Below are positions 24,425-35,871 of a stretch of 64,000 bases of DNA, in pieces. Position 1 is the stretch's first letter, and every line of letters starts with the position of its first letter. The stretch comes from Ailurus styani (taxonomy: Eukaryota > Chordata > Mammalia > Carnivora > Ailuridae). The notes below the pieces were generated by a model, which saw only the letters and a list, made by a program, of their open reading frames with translations, was not told the origin of the DNA and did not search any database. Where the stretch lies: assembly GCA_002007465.1 (NCBI GenBank), contig LNAC01000773.1, positions 1 to 64,000 of the forward strand, given 5' to 3'. Made by a program: the position numbers and the translations under genes.

Positions 24425-26331
24425 TCAATAGAGGAAGATGGTAGAATAGGAAGCCTCAGCTCTCATTCTCTCTCAGAAACACAGAATTCACAATATACAT
24501 AATAAAATACCTTTATGACAACTCCAGAAAACAGTTAAGTTGCAGTAGCTCTAGTAAGCACAAAACTGAGAACGGCCCAGTTGAAGCAGGAAATAACTGT
24601 TTTACCTTATCTATGATAGCCCCCCCCCCAAGCTGGCACAGCTGATCTTGGCATACAGCTTCTTTGAAGGGTAAGGGAAAGAGAAGACTGGAATCTGTAT
24701 CCATTGTTCCAGCTTTTCAGACTGCTGCCTAAGAGACTAATCTCACTCTTGCTTGACTCAGGGTCCTGACAGGATCGGCACAATTTAAATGCCACAGGAC
24801 CACTGAAAACAAAGTACAGAGGAGGCAGTTTGCTGCGAAACCAGAGCGCCTGCAATGCCACAGACAGGGGCTGGCATAATTTGACACAGTCAGGAGAATA
24901 TACCCAACACATGGCTTCTCCTTCAGGAGAGAGAGAGAAAAGTAGAGCTTGAGTCCAGCACTCCATCTTTTCAGGGAGCAACCAAAAGGAATTGTCTGTC
25001 TCTCCTGATTTAGGGAATTAATCGGAAGTTGACATACTTTAGATTCCTGGGGGTCACTCACAAAGAATAAAGGAGAGCCAGGTGACTTGCTGCTGTAGTA
25101 CTAAAAAGCCTTCAGTACCACAAACAGACAAGAGAGAGCAAGAGATTATGAGCTCCTGAGAAAACAAAACAAACAAAAACAGCAAACCTTTCCAAATGTG
25201 AAATTACACACATAAAGCCAGAAAAGCTTCATTCCTGCAATAAGTTTCAAGGGGCTCCAGAATCTTTAGCAAGACTGACAGGTAAAATTCTTCTGTATTA
25301 AGCCAGTCTGTATAGACTGGAGAGATGACAGCTTATTCAAACATATAAAACTCAGCAAAACAAAAACAGACAAAAATCATCAGGCATAGGAAGAAACAGG
25401 GAAATCTGGCCCAGTCAAAAGATCAAAACAAATCTCCAGACACCAACTTTAAAGAAAAATAAATCTACAAATTATCTGACAAAGAATTCAAAAGAATTGT
25501 CTTAAAGAAGCACAATGACCTATGAGAGAATACAGATAAACAACTAAAAAAACCAGGAAAATAATGCATGAACAAAAAGAATATAAACAAAGAGAAAAAA
25601 ACTGAATAAAAAAATTCTGAGGCTGAAGAAAACAATAACTGAACTGAAAAATTCACTAGGGAGATTTAATAGCAGACTTGATTGACCAAAAGAATCAGTA
25701 AACTTGAAGAAAGATCATTTGAAATTAAGGTAGAGAAGCAAAAGACAAAAAAGTGTAAAAAACAAAATTAAATAAAACTAAGAGACTTATAGGAAACTAT
25801 CAAGCAGGAAAATGCACACATTATGCAAGTTCTAGGGGAAGGATGAAACTGAGAAAGTGAGTGAGTTTATTTGAAGAAATAATGATTGAAAACTTTCCAA
25901 ATCTGAGGAAGGAAATTAACTTCCTAATACAAGAAGCTCAAAGGATTTCAACCAAAATGGATCCAGAGAGGCCCGCACAAAGACACATTCTAATCAAACT
26001 GCAAAACGTCATATAGAAAGAGATAACGTTGAAAGCAGCAAGAGAAAAAAGCAACTTATCACATTCAAGGGGGCTCCCACTAGACTAATTAGTGAATTTT
26101 TCACCAGAAACATTGTAGGCCAAAAGAGAATGGGATAATATATTCAAAGTGTTGAATGAAAAAACCTAACCAAGAATATTACATCTGCAAAACTGTCCTT
26201 CAAAAGGAAAAATAAAGACTTTCCCAAATAAACAAAAGCTGTATGTGTTCAATACCACTAGACTTGCTATAAATGCTAAAAGGAATCTTACAAATTGAAA
26301 TGAAAGAATACAGGTATATGAAAGCCTATGA
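24425..26331 (+). mobile_element. Old LINE-1 5' part: outer shell of the nested block (5' UTR and ORF1)
   Basis: It begins with the L1 start motif 'gaggaagatggtag'. The 5' UTR runs to about 25450 and a decayed ORF1 to about 26310. The ORF1 C-terminal region is recognisable by 'gaaaactttccaaatctgag', 'aaatggatccagagaggc', 'gaaagcagcaagagaaaaa' and 'ccaagaatattacatctgc'. Stops are frequent. ORF2 of what seems to be the same element resumes at 31976 beyond L1#2. Confidence 0.8.
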
Positions 26332-26343
26332 AGAGTGGAGAAG

Positions 26344-26354
26344 CAAGATGGCGG
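26344..26354 (+). promoter_or_regulatory. YY1-like motif at L1#2 start
   Basis: CAAGATGGCGG stands 12 bases from the element's 5' end, as the YY1 site does in human L1. This copy keeps the CpG core, unlike L1#1 and L1#3 (both CAAGATGGCAG). Confidence 0.6.
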
Positions 26355-27540
26355 AGGAGTAGGAGACCTAAATATGATCAGGTCCCAGGAGTCCAGCCAG
26401 AAAGTTGTCAAACCATTCTGAACACCTACAACCTCAACAGGAGTTAGAAGAGAAGAGCAGCAATTCTAGGAAGAGAAAATCAAACACTTTCTGGAAGGTA
26501 GGATGTGTGGAGAAGTGAATCCAATGCAACATTTGGGAAGACAGACCTCAGAGGGAGGGGCCAGCTTCTGGCAAGCAATAGAGCAGTGGAGCACAAAATC
26601 AGAACTTTTAGAAGTCTGCTCCACTGAGGGACAATGCTCCAAAGGCTAAGCAGCGGATGGAGTCCTCACAGGGACAGTGTGGTCTCAGGACCCGTGGGGT
26701 CACAAAAAGACCAGGGGTGTCTGAGTGTGGCAGAGCTCCCAGGTATCAGAGTGGGGAAGCCAGCTGCAGAGATGGAGCCCAGGAGGAGACTGTCAGCATG
26801 GGATTACCTTAAACCATGATCCAAGCCACAGTCGGGCCACTGCTTTTCCAGCAGGGACCCCAAAAGTGGCAGATTCAGAGACACTCACCTTCCTCCCCCA
26901 GGAGGAGCTGTGCAGGAGTGTGCTGCAGGAAATCTGCTGGGTTTGGAGACTCCAAATGGGGCCATGCACCAGAGATAGAAATGCTCAGTCGTAGGATAGG
27001 TGAGCACAGAGTGCGACCGGGAGACCAGGGAGACAGGAGGAACTGACCACTTTTCTCTCAGGGCGTACTGAGAAGTGGGGCCCTGAGCTATTGGCACCTC
27101 CAGGCCAGAGACTGGGAGGCCGCCATTTTCATTCTCCTCCTCCAAAGCTGTACAGACAGCTTTGGGGAGCAAAAGCTCCTAAGACCAAAACCAAGCAGAT
27201 TACTTAGCCTGGCCCCTGGCAAGGGCGGTGCAATTCCACCTCAGGCAAAGACATTTGAGAATCACTGCGACAGGCCCCACCCCAGATCAGCAAGAACATC
27301 CGGCCAAGACCAAGTTTACTGATCAATGAGAACTGCAAAACTCCAGAGCTAGGGGAAAGCAACACATACAATTCATGGCCTTTTTCTCGGGATCCTTTAG
27401 TCTTTCAAAGTTAAATTTTTATAAATTTTATTTTTTCTTATTCTATGTTTTAAATGTTTCCTTTTTCCTATTTTAACATTTTTTAACTATTTTATCTTAT
27501 CAATACCATTTTAAAAATCTTTTTTTTAATTTTCATTGTT

Positions 27541-27740
27541 TTTTTAAAGATTTTATTTATTTATTTGACACAGAGAGAGAGATTACAAGTAGGCAGAGAG
27601 GCAGGCAGAGAGACAGCGAGAGGAGGAAGCAGGCTCCCTGCTGATCAGAGAGCCCGATGCGGGCCTCGATCCCAAGCCGCTGAGATCATGACCTGAGCCG
27701 AAAGCAGAGGCTTTAACCCACTGAGCCACCCAGGCTCCCC
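27541..27740 (-). mobile_element. CAN-SINE, young subtype, inside L1#2 5' UTR
   Basis: On the minus strand it has a 'gggttaaagcctctgc' head and 'catgatctcagcggcttggg' core, with (AAAT)n at the tail. A perfect 14-bp target duplication TAATTTTCATTGTT lies at 27527-27540 and 27741-27754. It must be younger than L1#2. Confidence 0.95.
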
Positions 27741-28032
27741 TAATTTTCATTGTTATAGTTATATTTTATCCCTTCATTGTAGTTAACAATTTTTTGTATA
27801 CATATAGGTTTTTATTCCCTTTAAAATTTTAGGATACTATTTCTTCTAATAGATCAAAATATACCCTAAATCTACCACATGGCTTTGTTCTAGTCCCCAG
27901 CCTGATCACATTCTTTCCTCATTTTTTTCTTTTTTCAATCAACTTCTTATCATATCAATTCCTTTATTAGAATCTTTTTTAAATTTCATGTTTACAGTCA
28001 TATTCCATCCCTTCATCGTTTTTACCCTGATT

Positions 28033-28193
28033 TGTGTGTGTGTGTGTGTGTATATATATAATATATATATAATATATATATAATATTATAATAATTATTA
28101 TAATAATATAATAATATATATATAATTCCTTCTTTATATATATATTATATATATATAATTTATATATATATTATATATATAATTCCTTCTTTC
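28033..28193. repeat. (TG)n/(TA)n compound microsatellite with AT palindromes
   Basis: About nine TG units are followed by about 145 bases of TA/TAA units, self-complementary in several registers. The phrase 'ataattccttcttt' occurs at both 28121-28134 and 28179-28192, which suggests local duplication. It lies between the L1#2 5' UTR and ORF1. Confidence 0.9.
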
Positions 28194-28484
28194 TATTAAA
28201 TTCTATTAAATTTTGGGAGGTGGTTTCTTCTAACAGACCAAAATACACCCAAAATGAAGTGTGTAGCTCTATTCTATTCACCAGTCTAATATATATATAT
28301 ATATTTATTTTATCTTTTGTTATTTTTTTATCTATATTTCTTTTAATCTTTTTTCCCATTCTTCTCCCCTGGTTTCGGGTCTCTTCTCCTTTGGTTAGTG
28401 TATGTTTTTCTGGGGTTGTTGCTACCCTTTTAGCATTTTGTTCTCTCATTCATTTATTGCTATCTGGATAAAATAACCAGGCAG

Positions 28485-28960
28485 AAAAACCACAAAAAAA
28501 TAAATAAGAGGCTGTACCAAAGGCTAGGGACCTAATCAATACAAATACAATATGACAGAACTTGTGTTCAGAATGACGATTATCAAGGTGCTAGCTAGGC
28601 TCAAAAAAAGCATGGAAGATATTAGAGAACCCCTTTCTAGAGAAATAAAATCCTTTTTTGGAGAAATAAAAGAACTAAAATCTAAACAAGTTGAAATAAA
28701 AAAGCTATTAAGGAGTATCAATTAAAAAGGGAGACTCTTACTGCTAGGATAAACAAGGCAGAAGAGAGAATTAGTGATATAGAAGACCAAATAATGGAGA
28801 ATAAAGAAGTTGAGCAAAAGAGAGACAAACAACTTCTGGACCATGAGGGGAGAATCTGAGAGATAAGTGATACCATAAGACAAAACAATATTAGAATACT
28901 TGGGATCCAGGAAGAAGAAGGGGGGGGTGGGCAGAAGGTATATTGAAAGGGTCCTCTAAG
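28485..28960 (+). pseudogene. LINE-1 ORF1 (L1#2), internally deleted
   Basis: It aligns with L1#1 ORF1 over the N-terminal and coiled-coil part (28500-28930) but has stops and small indels. After 'cagaaggtatattg' (ending near 28944) the sequence jumps to the last codons of ORF1. About 420 bp encoding the RRM and C-terminal domain is therefore missing. The shared 'atattg' at both ends of the lost segment in L1#1 (18342 and 18762) suggests a microhomology deletion. Confidence 0.85.
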
Positions 28961-29039
28961 CAAAGAGAGAGCCTAAAAGTAACAGATCAGAAAGGAACAG
29001 AGACAATATACAATAACAGTCACCTTACAGGCAATACAA

Positions 29040-31760
29040 TGGTACTAAATTCATATCTTTCAATAGTTAACATGAATGTAAATAGGATAAATGCCCAAAC
29101 TAAAAGACACAGGGTATTAAAATGAATAAAAAAAACAAGACCCAATGATATGCTATCTGCAAGAAACTCATTTTAGACCCAAAGACACCTCCAGATTTAA
29201 AGTGAGGGGGTGGAAAACAATTTACCATGCTAATGGATATCAAAAGAAAGCTAGGGTGGCAATCCTTACAGCAGATAAATTAGACTTTAAGCCAACAACC
29301 ATAATAAGAGATGAGGAAGGACACTATATTATACTTAAAGGGTCTTTCCAACAAGAAGATCTGACAATTTTAAATATCTATGGCCCTGACAATGGAGGAT
29401 CCAATTATATAAAACAATAACAAAATCAAAGAAACACATCAACAATAATATAATAATAGTAGGGGACTTTAACACCCCCCCCTCACTGAAATGGGCAGAT
29501 CATCTAAGCAAAAGATCAACAAGGAAATTAAGGCTTTAAATGACACTCTGGACCAGATGGACATCACAGTTATATTTAGAAGATTCCATCCCAAAACATC
29601 AGAACACACATTCTTCTCTAGTGCACATGAAACATTCTCCAGAATAGATCACATCCTGGGTCACAAATCAGGTCCCAACTGGTACCAAAAGACTGGAATC
29701 ATTCCCTGCATATTTTGAGTCCATGATGATTTGAAATTAGAACTCAACCATAAGAGGAAAGTTGGAAAGAATTCAAACACATGGAGGCTAAAGAACGTCC
29801 TACTAAAGAATGAATGGGTCAACTGGGGAATTAAAGAAGAATCAAAAAAATTCATGGAAACAAATGAAAATGAAAACACAACTGTTCAAAATCTTTGGGA
29901 CACAGCAAAGGCAGTCCGGAGAGGAAAGTATATAGCAATACAAGCCTTTCTCAAGAAACAAGAAAGGACTCAAGTACAAAACCTAACCCTACACCTAAAG
30001 GAGCTGGAGAAAGAACAGCAAAGAAAGCCTACACCCAGCAGGAGAAGAGAAGTAATAAAGATCAGAACAGAAATCAATGAAATAGAAACCAAAAGAACAG
30101 TAGAACAAATCAACGAAACTAGGAGCTGGTTCTTTGAAAGAATTAATAAGATTGATAAACCCCTGGCCAGACTTATCCAAAAGAAAAGANNNNNNNNNNN
30201 NNNNNNNNNNNNNNNNNNNNNNNNNNNNNNNNNNNNNNNNNNNNNNNNNNNNNNNNNNNNNNNNNNNNNNNNNNNNNNNNNNNNNNNNNNNNNNNNNNNN
30301 NNNNNNNNNNNNNNNNNNNNNNNNNNNNNNNNNNNNNNNNNNNNNNNNNNNNNNNNNNNNNNNNNNNNNNNNNNNNNNNNNNNNNNNNNNNNNNNNNNNN
30401 NNNNNNNNNNNNNNNNNNNNCAAACATTTAAAGAAGAATTAATACCTATTCTCCTGAAACTGTTCCAAAAAATAGAAATGGAAGGAAAACTTCCAAACTC
30501 ATTTTGTGAGCCCACCATTACCTTGATCCCAAAACCAAAGACCCCATCAAAAAGGAGAATTAAAGATCAATACCCTTCATGAACATGGATGTAAAAATTC
30601 TCAACAAAATACTAGCCAATAGGATCCAACAGCACATTAAGAGGATTATTCACCACGACCAAGTAGGATTTATTCCCGGGCTACAAGGTTGGTTTAACAC
30701 CTACAAATCAATCAATGTGATACAAGAAATTAATAAAAGAAAGAATAAGAACCATATGATACTCTCAATAGATGCTGAAAAAGCATTTGACAAAGTACAG
30801 CATCCTTTTTGATCAAAACTCTTCAAAGTGTAGGGACAGAGGGTACGTGACTCAGTATCATCATACCATCTATGAGAAACCCACAGCAAATATCATTCTC
30901 AATGGGGAAAACTAAGAGCTTTTCCCCTAAGGTCAGGAACCACTGCTATTCAACGTAGTACTAGAAGTCCTGGCCTTCAGCAATCAGACAACAAAAAGAA
31001 ATAAAAGGCATCCAATTGGCAAGGAAGAAGTCAAACTCTCACTCTTTGCAGATGATATGATACCTTATGTGGAAAACTCAAAAGACTCTACTCCAAAACT
31101 GCTAGAAGTCATACAGGAATTCAGTATAGTGTCAGGATATAAAAACAATGAACAGAAATCAGCTGCATTTCTATACACCAACAGCAAGACAGAAGAAAGA
31201 GTAATTAACTAATTACTAATTAAGTAAGTAAGTAAGTAATCAATATCAAAAGCTTTTGCACAGCAAAGGAAATAGTCAGCGAAACCAAAAGTTAACCCAC
31301 AGAATGGGAGAAGATATTTGCAAAAGGCATGTCAGATACATGGCTAGTATCCAAAATCTATAAAGAACTTATCAAACTCAACACCCAAAAAACAAATAAT
31401 CCAATCAAGAATTGGGCAGAAGACATGAATAGACATTTTGAAAAAGTGCTCAACATCACTTGCCATCAGGGAAATACAAATCAAAACCACAGTGAAATAC
31501 CACCTAACACCAGTCAGAATGGCTAAAATTAACAAGTCAGGAAATGACAGATGTTGGTGAGGATGCAGGGAAAGGGGAACCCTTCTACACTGTTGGTGGG
31601 AATGCAAGCTGGTGCAGCCACTCTAGAAAGCTGTATGGAGGTTGAAAATAGAGTGAAATAAGTCAATCAGAGAAAGACAATTATCGTATGATCTCTCTGA
31701 AATGAGGAATTTGAGAGGGAGGGCAGGGGGTCATGTGGGGTAGGGAGGGACAAAATGAAA
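29040..31760 (+). pseudogene. LINE-1 ORF2 (L1#2), broken and gapped
   Basis: The endonuclease runs 29040-29730 ('CYLQETHF' near 29155, 'SRIDHILGHK' near 29640), with a TGA after 'PCIF' at 29716-29718. The linker and pre-RT region runs from 29731 to 30189. The N gap follows at 30190-30420. RT runs 30421-31200, with '[14 protein letters not shown]' and an intact-looking F-A-D-D core near 31044. About 790 bp is then replaced by a TAAG-repeat filler (31204-31240). A further ~270 bp is missing near 31640. The copy is dead. Confidence 0.9.
30190..30420. other. Assembly gap (231 N) in L1#2 ORF2
   Basis: A run of N. The 280 bases before it match L1#1 almost perfectly although the rest of the two copies differs by several per cent, so the contig end is suspect. 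Confidence 1.
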
Positions 31761-31975
31761 CAAGATGGGATTGGGAGGGAGACAAACCATTAGACTCTTA
31801 ATCTCATGAAACAAACTGAGGGTTGCTGGGGGGTGGAGGGGTAGGGATATGGTGTCTGGATTATGGACATTGGGGAAGTAATGTGCTATGGTGAGTTCTG
31901 TGAAATGTGTAAGCCTGATGATTCATAGACCTGTGCCCCTGGGGCAAATAATACCTTATATGTTAATTAAAAAAT

Positions 31976-32967
31976 GACAGTGTTATACATACACACCCCC
32001 AAAAAGCATTAGCACACTTCTCAAACTTTTCTGAGAAATAGAAGAGGATAGAATACTTTCAAACTCATTTTATAAGGCCAACATTAGTATAATACCAAAG
32101 TCAGACAAAGATATTATAAGAAAACTACAAACCCCTGTCTCTGGTGAATGTCTATGCAAAAATCATAAAGAGAACATTAACAAACCAAATTCAACAGCAC
32201 ATTAAGATGACTATACAACATGACCACATGGGATTTATCCCTGGGAAACAGGATGCTTCGATTTATAAAACCAATGTAATACAACACATCAATGGAATGA
32301 AGGATAAAAATTTTATAATCAATTCAATTGATAAAGCATTTGACAAAACTTAATATGCTTTCATAATAAAAACCCTCACCAAACTAAGGATAGAAGGAAA
32401 TTCTTTCAACATAATAAAGGACATACATGAAAACCCCATACCTTCCATCATATTCAATTGTTAAAGACTGAAATCTTTTCCACTAAGAATAGGAACAAAG
32501 CAAGGATTCACACTATTGTCACTTCTATTCAACTTAGTACTGGAATAATGGCCAGAGCAGTTAGTCAAGAAGGGGTAATGTTATATGTAGAAACCTAAAG
32601 ATTACAAAAAAAAAACCTGTTAAAACTAACAAATGAATTCAGCAAAATAATAGGATACAAAATCAACATACAAAAAAATCAGTTACATTTTTATACACTA
32701 ACAATGAGCAAGACAAAAAAATTAAGAAAATAATCCCATTTACAAGAGCATCAAAAAGAATAAAACACCTTGAAATAAACTTAACCAAGGAGGCAAAAGA
32801 CTTGTACAGTGAAAAATCAAGCTATTGCTGAAAGAGATTAAAGAAGATACAAATAAATGGAATTATATCTCTGTTCATGGATTAGAAGACTTAATATTGT
32901 TAAAATGCCCACAACACCCAAAGTGATCTAGAGATTCACAGCAACCCTTTTCAAAATCCCAATGACA
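31976..32967 (+). mobile_element. Old LINE-1 ORF2, RT region (outer shell)
   Basis: This is decayed RT: 'aactcattttataaggccaa', 'gggatttatccctgggaaac', a frame with 'IDKAFDKT' at 32330-32353, and 'gaattcagcaaaataatagg'. It is in the same orientation as the ORF1 piece ending at 26331, and more diverged than L1#1-3. A SINE interrupts it at 32968. Confidence 0.8.
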
Positions 32968-33153
32968 GGGACCCTTGGGTGGCTCAGTCGGTTAATCATC
33001 TGCCTTTGGCTCAGGTCATGTTTCCAGGGTCTTGGGATTGAGTCCTGCATCAGGTAGGATTCCTGCTCAGCAGGGAGCCTGCTTCTCCCTCTGCCTGCTT
33101 TTCCCCCTGCTTGTGCTCTTTCTCTCTCTGACAAATAAATAAAATCTTTTTTA
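32968..33153 (+). mobile_element. CAN-SINE in outer-shell L1
   Basis: The head 'gggacccttgggtggctcag' is followed by the 'tcggttaatcatctgcc' older subtype, a CT-rich middle and 'caaataaataaaatctt'. A perfect 15-bp target duplication AAAATCCCAATGACA lies at 32953-32967 and 33154-33168. Confidence 0.95.
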
Positions 33154-33168
33154 AAAATCCCAATGACA

Positions 33169-33328
33169 TATTTTGTAGAAATAGAAAAAAGCTCCTAAAA
33201 TTCATATCAAATCTCAAAAAACCCCACATATACAAAGTAATCTTGAGAGAGAACAACAAAATTGGAGACTGTACACTTCATGATTCAAAACATATTATAA
33301 ACCTACAATAATCAAAACAGAATGGTAT
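33169..33328 (+). mobile_element. Old LINE-1 ORF2 continuation (outer shell)
   Basis: This is the ORF2 segment after RT ('aaaattcatatcaaatctc', 'acctacaataatcaaaacag'), continuous with 33847 once the intervening L1 tail is removed. Confidence 0.75.
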
Positions 33329-33846
33329 AAATGGAATATGATTCAACCATAAAATGAGAAAATCCTGCCATTTGCAACATCATAGATGGACCTTGAAGTC
33401 ATTATGCTAAGTGAAATAAGTCAAAGACAAATATTGTATGAGCTCAGATATATATGGAGGTTAAAAAAAAAAGAACCAAATAGAAGAGATCATATTTGTG
33501 ATTACCAGAGTTGGAGGTGGGGGGAGGGGAAATTGAATGAAGGCAGTTAAAAGGTACAAACTTCCTGTTATAAGATAAATAAGTATTAGGAATATAATTT
33601 ATAACATTATGATCATATTAATATTGCTGTATGATATATAAGAAAGTTGTTAAAGTAAATGCTAAATGTTTTCATTACAACAAGGGAAAATTTTTTTTCT
33701 TTTATTTTGTATCTATATGAGATGATGGATAACTAAACTTATTGCAGTAATCACTTCACGATACATGTAAATCAAATCATTATACTGTACACCTTAAACT
33801 TATACAGTGGTGTATGTCAATTATATCTCAATAAAACAAGAAAAAA
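33329..33846 (+). mobile_element. LINE-1 3' end, older subfamily, inserted in outer-shell L1
   Basis: It runs from the last ORF2 codons ('aaatggaatatgattcaacc') through a 3' UTR ending 'tatgtcaattatatctcaat' plus AAAAC-rich tail. The 12-bp target duplication ACAGAATGGTAT (33317-33328) recurs as ACAGTATGGTAT (33847-33858). Its 3' UTR differs from that of L1#1-3. Confidence 0.85.
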
Positions 33847-34416
33847 ACAGTATGGTATTAGCATAAAGACAGACATATATATCAATAGAACATAATAAAG
33901 AGTCCAGAAATAAACCCTTGTGTATATGGTTAAATGATATTTAGCAAGGATGCCAAGACGATATACAATGGGGAAAGGACTTTCACTTCAATAAATGGTG
34001 CTGGGATACTGGTCTCCATACAAAAGAATGAGATGGATCTCCTTATTTTCCACCATACAAAGAATTAAATCAAAATGGATGAAAGACTGAAACATAAGAC
34101 ATGAAACTATAACACTCCTAGAAAGAAAACATAGGGGAAAATCTTCATGACATTGGACTTGGCAATGATTTCTTGGGTGTGACACCATAACATAGGCAAC
34201 AAAGGAAAAGCTAACAAATAGACTATGTCAAATTTAAAAACCTTTTGTACAGCAAAGAAACAATCAACAGAGTGAAAAACAACCTACAAAATGGGAGAAA
34301 AAATTTGCAAAACATGTATCAGGTAAGGGGTAAATCTTCAGAAAATACAAGAACTTCCATTATTGAGTAACAAACAAAGAAAAATCCAAATAGCCCAATT
34401 AAAAAATGGGCAAAGG
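33847..34416 (+). mobile_element. Old LINE-1 ORF2 C-terminal region (outer shell)
   Basis: The phrases 'ggtattagcataaagacaga', 'caataaatggtgctgggata', 'ccttttgtacagcaaagaa' and 'gcccaattaaaaaatgggc' are standard ORF2 landmarks. The sequence resumes at 46034 after L1#3. Confidence 0.85.
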
Positions 34417-34611
34417 ATGGGGAACCTGGGTGCTCAGTCAGTTAAGTGTTGGACTCTTGGTTTCAGCTCAGGTCATGATCTCAGGGTCCTGAGATGGAGC
34501 CGTCAGTTGGGCTCCCCACTCAGCAGAGAGTCTTCTTCCTCTCTTTCTCTCTGCCTCTCCCCATGCTCATGTACTCTCACTCTTTCTAAAATAAAGAAGT
34601 AAATCTTTTTT
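34417..34611 (+). mobile_element. CAN-SINE next to L1#3
   Basis: The head 'atggggaacctgggtgctca' is followed by 'cagttaagtgttggactctt', a core and a CT-rich tail. A perfect 16-bp target duplication AAAAAATGGGCAAAGG lies at 34401-34416 and 34612-34627. L1#3 begins immediately after the second copy. Confidence 0.95.
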
Positions 34612-34927
34612 AAAAAATGGGCAAAGGGAGAGGAGGGGCAAGATGGCAGAGAAGTGGGAGTCCATTTCAATGGGTCCCCTGAAGTGAGATAAATAGCTAC
34701 CAGAACACTCTGAGCACCCATGAAATCAGTCTGAGAAGTAAGATTATACAGTTCTGGATCTCTACCAGGGCAGAAGATCATCACCAGTGAGGTAAAACGA
34801 GGTGGGAGTGCTCAGACTGATATCAGAGAATAAACAGAAGGGGGAGGGAGCCACTAGAAGCTACATACTACAAAGTATACCCCAAAGAAAAGTGCCCTGT
34901 GCTTGGGGACCAGCATTAACTTGGAGT

Positions 34928-35400
34928 CTGGTTAAAACACTCAAAAAGAGCAAAAGGTTTTAAGGGGCAACGGGTGGAATCGGGCGGTCACAGGCATGGT
35001 CCTAAGCACACAGTCCCAGGACAGTCACAGCTGGTGACCACCCGTGCCTGAGAGAGCCCAGCAGGGGCCCCAGTCCATGATCCCTGGGCCCGCAGCTCAG
35101 CTGCCTGGGCTGAGCGCACCCCTACCGCACTTGAGAGAAGTTGTGGGCTCCGGCCAGCAGTCTCTGAATCCGCAGCCATCCGCTGCACCGCTGCTGGGTC
35201 GTGGGCGTGGACACCAGACAGCAGTCCCAAAAGCTGCCAGGACTGGCTCCTGGGAACCAAGATCTCTTGCAGTCTTGGTGGCACAGGGGTGCAGAGACAA
35301 GCGGGGGCCTTGGGCGACTACTGAGATGGTGGCTGGGAGGAGTACACTGAGGCTCCTCTCTGAGGCAAAGGACTGGCAGAGTTTTTTTTTCTTTCTCCAT
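34928..35400. other. GC-rich block of the L1#3 5' UTR
   Basis: It is CpG- and GC-rich compared with its surroundings and produces several overlapping open frames on both strands (for example 35044-35403). None has a domain. The frames are a result of base composition. Confidence 0.7.
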
Positions 35401-35871
35401 TAGCCCTCTGAAAAGCCTCAAAAAGCCACCCAAGAATAAAAAACCCCAGAGAACAAAAACCTGAAAAACCGGTTTCCTCAGAGCCCAGCCCCTTGATGGG
35501 GGCAGGGCGACTCAGCCCAAACAAGACTGACTGAAAAAACAACACGGCAGCCTCCCCCCCAGAAGACAAGCCAAAAGAACAAGAGGACAATAACCACAGG
35601 GTCCCCATAAAACTGTAAAACCCCAACATCAGGGGAAAACAGTACATTAAGCTCCCGGTATGGCCCCAAAACCTTTATATTTCATAGATACAACTTTTTT
35701 TTAATTCATTCTCATGATTCTTCTTTTATTTTTTTAACCTACTTACCATAACAACTAGATATTTAATACAACATATTTCATAATAACTTTTTAACTTGAA
35801 CTTTTTTCATACATATACCTGGGTTTGTTTTTCTTTTTCTTGTTTTCTTTTTAATATATATATATAGATAG

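Larger units (their letters stand above)
26332..31975 (+). mobile_element. LINE-1 with both UTRs (L1#2), internally deleted
   Basis: It starts with 'gagtggagaagcaagatggc' and ends with the young-type 3' UTR and a short A-rich tail near 31970. Its 5' UTR carries a SINE (27541-27740) and an AT-rich microsatellite. ORF1 lacks its RRM and C-terminal domain, and ORF2 has two large internal deletions and an assembly gap. I found no target duplication. The flanking old L1 differs by about 1.4 kb of missing sequence, as if the target had been deleted. Confidence 0.9.

Noticed and set aside
35044..35647. Overlapping open frames of 100-119 codons on both strands
   Set aside because: They lie in the GC-rich L1#3 5' UTR. 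No domain is visible, and frames open on both strands are expected from base composition.
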